Shown here piece after piece: positions 60,504-64,000 of a DNA stretch of 64,000 nt; positions within the stretch are counted from its first letter, which is position 1, and each line of letters opens with the position of its first letter. Origin of the DNA: Warburgia ugandensis (lineage: Eukaryota; Streptophyta; Magnoliopsida; Canellales; Canellaceae); the NCBI GenBank assembly GCA_035236585.1, contig CP141132.1, positions 48,611,880-48,675,879 on the forward strand, in the 5' to 3' direction. Made by a program: the position numbers and the translations under genes. The notes under the pieces were generated by a model. The model did not search any database, was not told the DNA's origin, and saw only the letters and a program-made list of their open reading frames with translations.

Positions 60504-60522
60504 TGAGTATATTATATACTCA
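60504..60522. repeat. Hairpin near the 3' end of LTR D
   Basis: TGAGTATA, TTA, TATACTCA: a perfect 8-bp stem with a 3-nt loop, equal to E's stem, about 445 bp before the LTR end. Confidence 0.8.
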
Positions 60523-62219
60523 CCTAATCCTTAACATTTTTCAAATGTCAGTAAGTACTCAAGGATAGGATACGTCCGTATATATCATGGTTCAGGACAG
60601 CTTCACTCACAAAAAGAGGACATCTATGTTAGTGCTATGAGCAAGTGAATCCAAAAGGAAACAAATACACATGTAAGTAAACTCTCAACCCTTTGGACAT
60701 GTGTTTGTACTTAGTTACAGATGGGCTGTGCATTGTGACTGGAAAGACCTGGGGAAAAACATTTATGATTTCTGATGTTTTTCAAAAACTACCTTAGTTG
60801 TTGTGAAAGCAAATGACACTCGGGGTTTTCAAAAATGAGTTTAAAACTAAAGGTTTTCCGCTGCATTGCATGGTTTTTATAAAATGGTTTTCAAATAGGG
60901 ATGCATCCCGCCTTAGGAAATTAGACATTGCATTCAAAAATGTATGAGAAAACCCGGGTCATCACACCTTAGCTCAACCTTTCATAAGGCTCCTATGAGC
61001 ATATTAACCTTAAGTACTCTTTCTAATTGATTTTAATTAAGTCCATGAACATTTAAAATGTCATTCATGGGGTTTATTATTCTCCTAGTTCGGGCCAAAG
61101 ATTTGATAATCCTTATATTGTCCTACTAACTATAGCCCTTACTAATATTAAGTCCAAGTCATTCACTCATCTTAATTGTCCATGAATCTCTATTTCATTA
61201 GATTTTATTTTTGGTAATTTATGAAGATTGAGACATAACCACTAATTAAACAAATATATCTACTAACTTAATGACAATTAAGATGCTCATACTATACGTT
61301 GATAATTCAAATAATCATACATTTTAAATCATAAGAGATGTACACATCTATATCAATCTAAGGGCATTCATACTCTAATATACTACTAACATGGATCCTA
61401 AGTTAATTAAATCTATTAACCTAATATAACAATCTAATAACACGTAGTATGCTAAAATTTAAGAACAATCATGCTTTATAATATGAATAACATTTACAAT
61501 ACTATTATCAAATAAAATACATGAAACTAATTAGATTAAAATTATTAAAAATCTTTACTTATGATCCAACCATTGGATCTTAGATCTTTTCCTTTTAAAT
61601 TAAGGTTTTAATTGATTTTAGGGTTTTTACTCAATTAAATTAGATCTTAGATCTTTGTTTTTGTCATAATCAATCCATTATCTCCATGGATTACATCATA
61701 TTATCCCTAATTCAATCCATCCCAAAGGTCTGATCACACTTGATCTTATGGATCAAGTGGGTCCCTTTGCATATTTAGGGTTTTTCTACCATAAAGGGTA
61801 GATCCCTCCTTTTATGCTAGATTTATAAAAATAAATAGTAGATATTACTTAATTTCAATATTATGTCATCATTAAAATAGATCACCACGATCTAATCATC
61901 TCAGATCTCGAAGACCTTGAAAGTTGGAAACTTATTTCATAAATATAGAAAGTTTCATAAGAAATTTTCTAAATTTTATGATTTTAGAAGAAAATAGATG
62001 AAATAAGATTTCCATAGCTTCTCTCCTATCTCAATTTGGATTTTAGATGACTCCTTAATTGAGATTTGAAGTTCATAGTCGTTCTAGGGTCTAGATTTGA
62101 TATGGGCCCATCGGAACGAACGGCCCAAATTAATTTTGGAGGAATGGGATGGGCAGAACGATTTATTTGAGCATTAGTTAGGGGGACAATTGCATGTGAT
62201 TTGGTAGGGCGCGCGCCTG

Positions 62220-62400
62220 TCACTGGGACTTTTGCCTGATGCGTCCTCTTGGGATCCTCACAGTCGCATAATCATCCCGCCGAGACGATGTCGCACGTCC
62301 ACCGCGTTCAGGGAAATGCCATCACATGGCTCATTTCCATGTTACGTTTCGCACTGCAGCTCAGGATCCAATCCAATTGAGAGATCCAACAGGCTGTTTG
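62220..62400. other. GC-rich stretch inside LTR C
   Basis: CpG-rich sequence (CATCCCGCCGAGACGATGTC) within AT-rich LTR, matching the place of the islands in A and B. Confidence 0.55.
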
Positions 62401-62928
62401 GACCGCCCAATCAATCCCTCTACAAGTGAGGGACTTAAATGCTATGAAATTTCTTAAAATTTATAACCTAGGGGTTTTAGAACCTTCTGGATCGATTGGA
62501 TAGCTCAGATTTTCCATCTGAACCATCCATAATCCACAATTGAAGGCTCCTTACCCTTTCTTGATTTTTATTATTTTTACCCTAAACATAAATAAAGAAA
62601 AATTAAAATTACATAATTTAACTTGAAATAAGTGTGGAAAGGGTTTCCACCTACCTGATTGGAGAAAAATGTCAGTTGGATCTTGGAATTGATTTGGGGG
62701 TTTTGTAGATAATGTAGTCTAAGACAATTTGGACAGTGGGATTTGTGAGATTTGATATGAAATAGAGTGCCTATTTGAATTTTAAGTCTTTTATTCCAAT
62801 ATAGAGAGAGGAGAGAGAAAGTGAAAGAAAAGGGAATTTTGGGAAGGGATCTATGTTTGTTTTTCCAAGGGAAGCAAGATAATTTTGTGGGAAATTTTAT
62901 GAATATTTTTGGAGGATTTTTGGGGGTG

Positions 62929-62936
62929 TATTTATA
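62929..62936 (-). promoter_or_regulatory. TATA box of LTR C
   Basis: TATAAATA on the minus strand, about 520 bp into the LTR, at the position conserved in A and B. Confidence 0.6.
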
Positions 62937-63455
62937 GTCATTTTGGGTGTTTTTCATGATTATGTGTAATTACTATGTTTTATTTATTTTTATTATTTAA
63001 TTTGCATTGGATCCTCCACTACCACCTCCTTTTGCACTAGCAGCTGGTAGTGGTTTGACCACTCATTTCATGTTTTTTGGCCCTTTATAGAGAAAAATTC
63101 ATTTTATTCTCCCGAACTTGCAATTGAGTGTACTTAGTGGCGTTGGATTCATATTTCCGAGTGCATCGTGAATATTGAGGTCTCAGTTCTTAGCTATGGG
63201 TAAAATTACCATTTTACCCTTTTATTCAAAAAAATGTAGAAAAATAAGGATTTTTCATCCAAATTCAGAATTTGTGGTACTTACAGTCATTCTAAAGGGT
63301 TCATTGAGTATGTTTTCAATTATACATGTCTTATACTTTGATTGTACTTCTATGAGAAGTGCATTTTTAATAACCCTAATATTCTAGCCCAAAATTTCTA
63401 AAAATTCAAACTAAATTGATTTTCTCAATCAATTTACAAATATTGGGGTTGATAC

Positions 63456-63597
63456 AATAAAAAGTAGGGAGTAACTGAATGACTTCTAGCTTTAACTTGA
63501 AGTGCTTAGCATTTGTGGGAGGTAATGCTATACAGGATGGGGTATTAAGTTGTAGAGGCGCATAGAAATCTCTAATTGTTTTGCACTTGACCTCCAC
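63456..63597 (-). pseudogene. Athila/Tat-type gag N-terminal fragment
   Basis: The frame read from 63597 leftward contains IRDFYAPLQLNTPSCIALPP followed by ELK-type and QLLPTFY-type residues. This is the usual opening of Athila/Tat gag (IRDYxAP...PSCIxLP...IQLLPxF). Solo LTR C cuts it at 63455, and related gag sequence lies at 55842-56031. It is broken and only a fragment remains. The gene would have read leftward, so the 5' side of this element lies to the right. Confidence 0.65.
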
Positions 63598-64000
63598 TGG
63601 TCGTTTGTTTAGCCATGAGGATAAGAACTAGGTTTCTTTCCCCTTATCTTTGGTTGCATTGAATCTATGGGTTAAAAGGTGCTAGTTTTGGGTTCTAAGA
63701 TCAATGCCCTTCCTATTATGAAGGGGATAGATATAAGATGACTAGTACATAGGATAGGTTATTTTCCTTAAGGAAAGATACTAATTCTTATGCACAACTT
63801 TAGTACGATAATTACTATGCCTATTCTAAACCATAATATCCCACTTCTGCATGGCCATCTAGCTCTGCATACAATGATTATTATTAGGAGCTAGTTAATG
63901 CAACCACAGTATAGACACACCCTAGAAATGATTATTATACTAAGACAAATCAAAGATGGGCTAGGCATCATGAAGAACCATGGTTTCACAATTATAACTA
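63598..64000 (-). mobile_element. Leader side of the minus-strand gag fossil
   Basis: This is AT-rich sequence upstream of the gag fragment (minus strand), running off the window. No primer site or LTR end is visible within it. Nothing else is recognised. Confidence 0.3.

Larger units (their letters stand above)
58192..60966 (+). mobile_element. Solo LTR D (family DE) nested in C
   Basis: It starts TGTAATGACCCC and ends CCCGGGTCATCACA, about 2.8 kb, with a perfect CCTTA duplication. C's sequence continues on both sides, so D came later. It aligns with E in its first 400 bp, in 59780-60200 and to its 3' end. A weak TATA-like site (ACAAATAG near 58611) and a GC-rich stretch (about 58780-59110) follow the E layout. 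The 141- and 101-residue frames at 58628-59053 fall in this GC-rich stretch and match nothing I know. Confidence 0.88.
56032..63455 (-). mobile_element. Solo LTR C (family ABC), minus orientation, containing D
   Basis: On the minus strand it starts TGTATCAACCCC at 63455 and ends CCCAGGTTGTCACA at 56032. ATAAA flanks it on both sides (56027-56031 and 63456-63460). Without the nested LTR D it is about 4.65 kb, close to A's 4.9 kb. It matches A and B in order and has its TATA box at 62929-62936. No coding region, primer site or second LTR is seen. The frame at 55963-56202 spans its left edge and is not a gene. Confidence 0.85.

Overview
The window looks like intergenic DNA from a flowering plant with a repeat-rich genome. 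It is AT-rich and full of plant-type Ty3/gypsy retrotransposon sequence of two lineages: chromovirus (Tekay/Del type) and Athila/Tat type. It also holds one CACTA DNA transposon. I found no intact host gene, tRNA, rRNA or CRISPR array. The species cannot be named from this sequence. Almost every longer open reading frame lies inside a long terminal repeat (LTR) or a decayed gag-pol region.

Layout from left to right. 1-3025: two decayed Athila-like LTR remnants in opposite orientation. 3026-8065: an LTR and internal region of an Athila/Tat-type element on the minus strand. 8066-12965: solo LTR 'A'. 12966-17330: internal sequence and LTR of a related element on the plus strand. 17337-21475: a chromovirus pol fossil 'G', split by a CACTA transposon (17596-19520). 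21476-22460: LTR-like sequence with a long CT microsatellite. 22461-38933: the best-preserved element, 'F', a Tekay/Del-type chromovirus with both LTRs, primer site, polypurine tract and a perfect 5-bp target duplication. Its 5' LTR contains a second LTR, 'E' (22963-25669). 38934-44190: an Athila pol fossil 'J'. 44191-50433: more Athila-like LTR and leader pieces. 50434-52221: an LTR of the same type as 3026-5124. 52222-55841: solo LTR 'B'. 56032-63455: solo LTR 'C', which contains solo LTR 'D' (58192-60966). B and C both sit in a decayed minus-strand gag fragment that runs toward the right edge.

The main result is a readable insertion history. Direct repeats at the ends fix the order: J before F before E; gag fossil before C before D; gag fossil before B; fossil G before the CACTA element. 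The five LTRs A-E have no internal coding region beside them and most carry 5-bp target duplications, so I read them as solo LTRs left by LTR-LTR recombination. A-F share an architecture: ends of the type TGTRAY...CA, a TATA box in most copies 360-600 bp from the start, a GC-rich stretch just downstream in A-E, and a short hairpin about 370-460 bp before the 3' end. This hairpin, present in families that otherwise barely align, is the most interesting unexplained signal. The second is a spliced C48 (Ulp1-like) protease relic in the CACTA element, whose presumed catalytic cysteine reads as tyrosine. No new host system was found.
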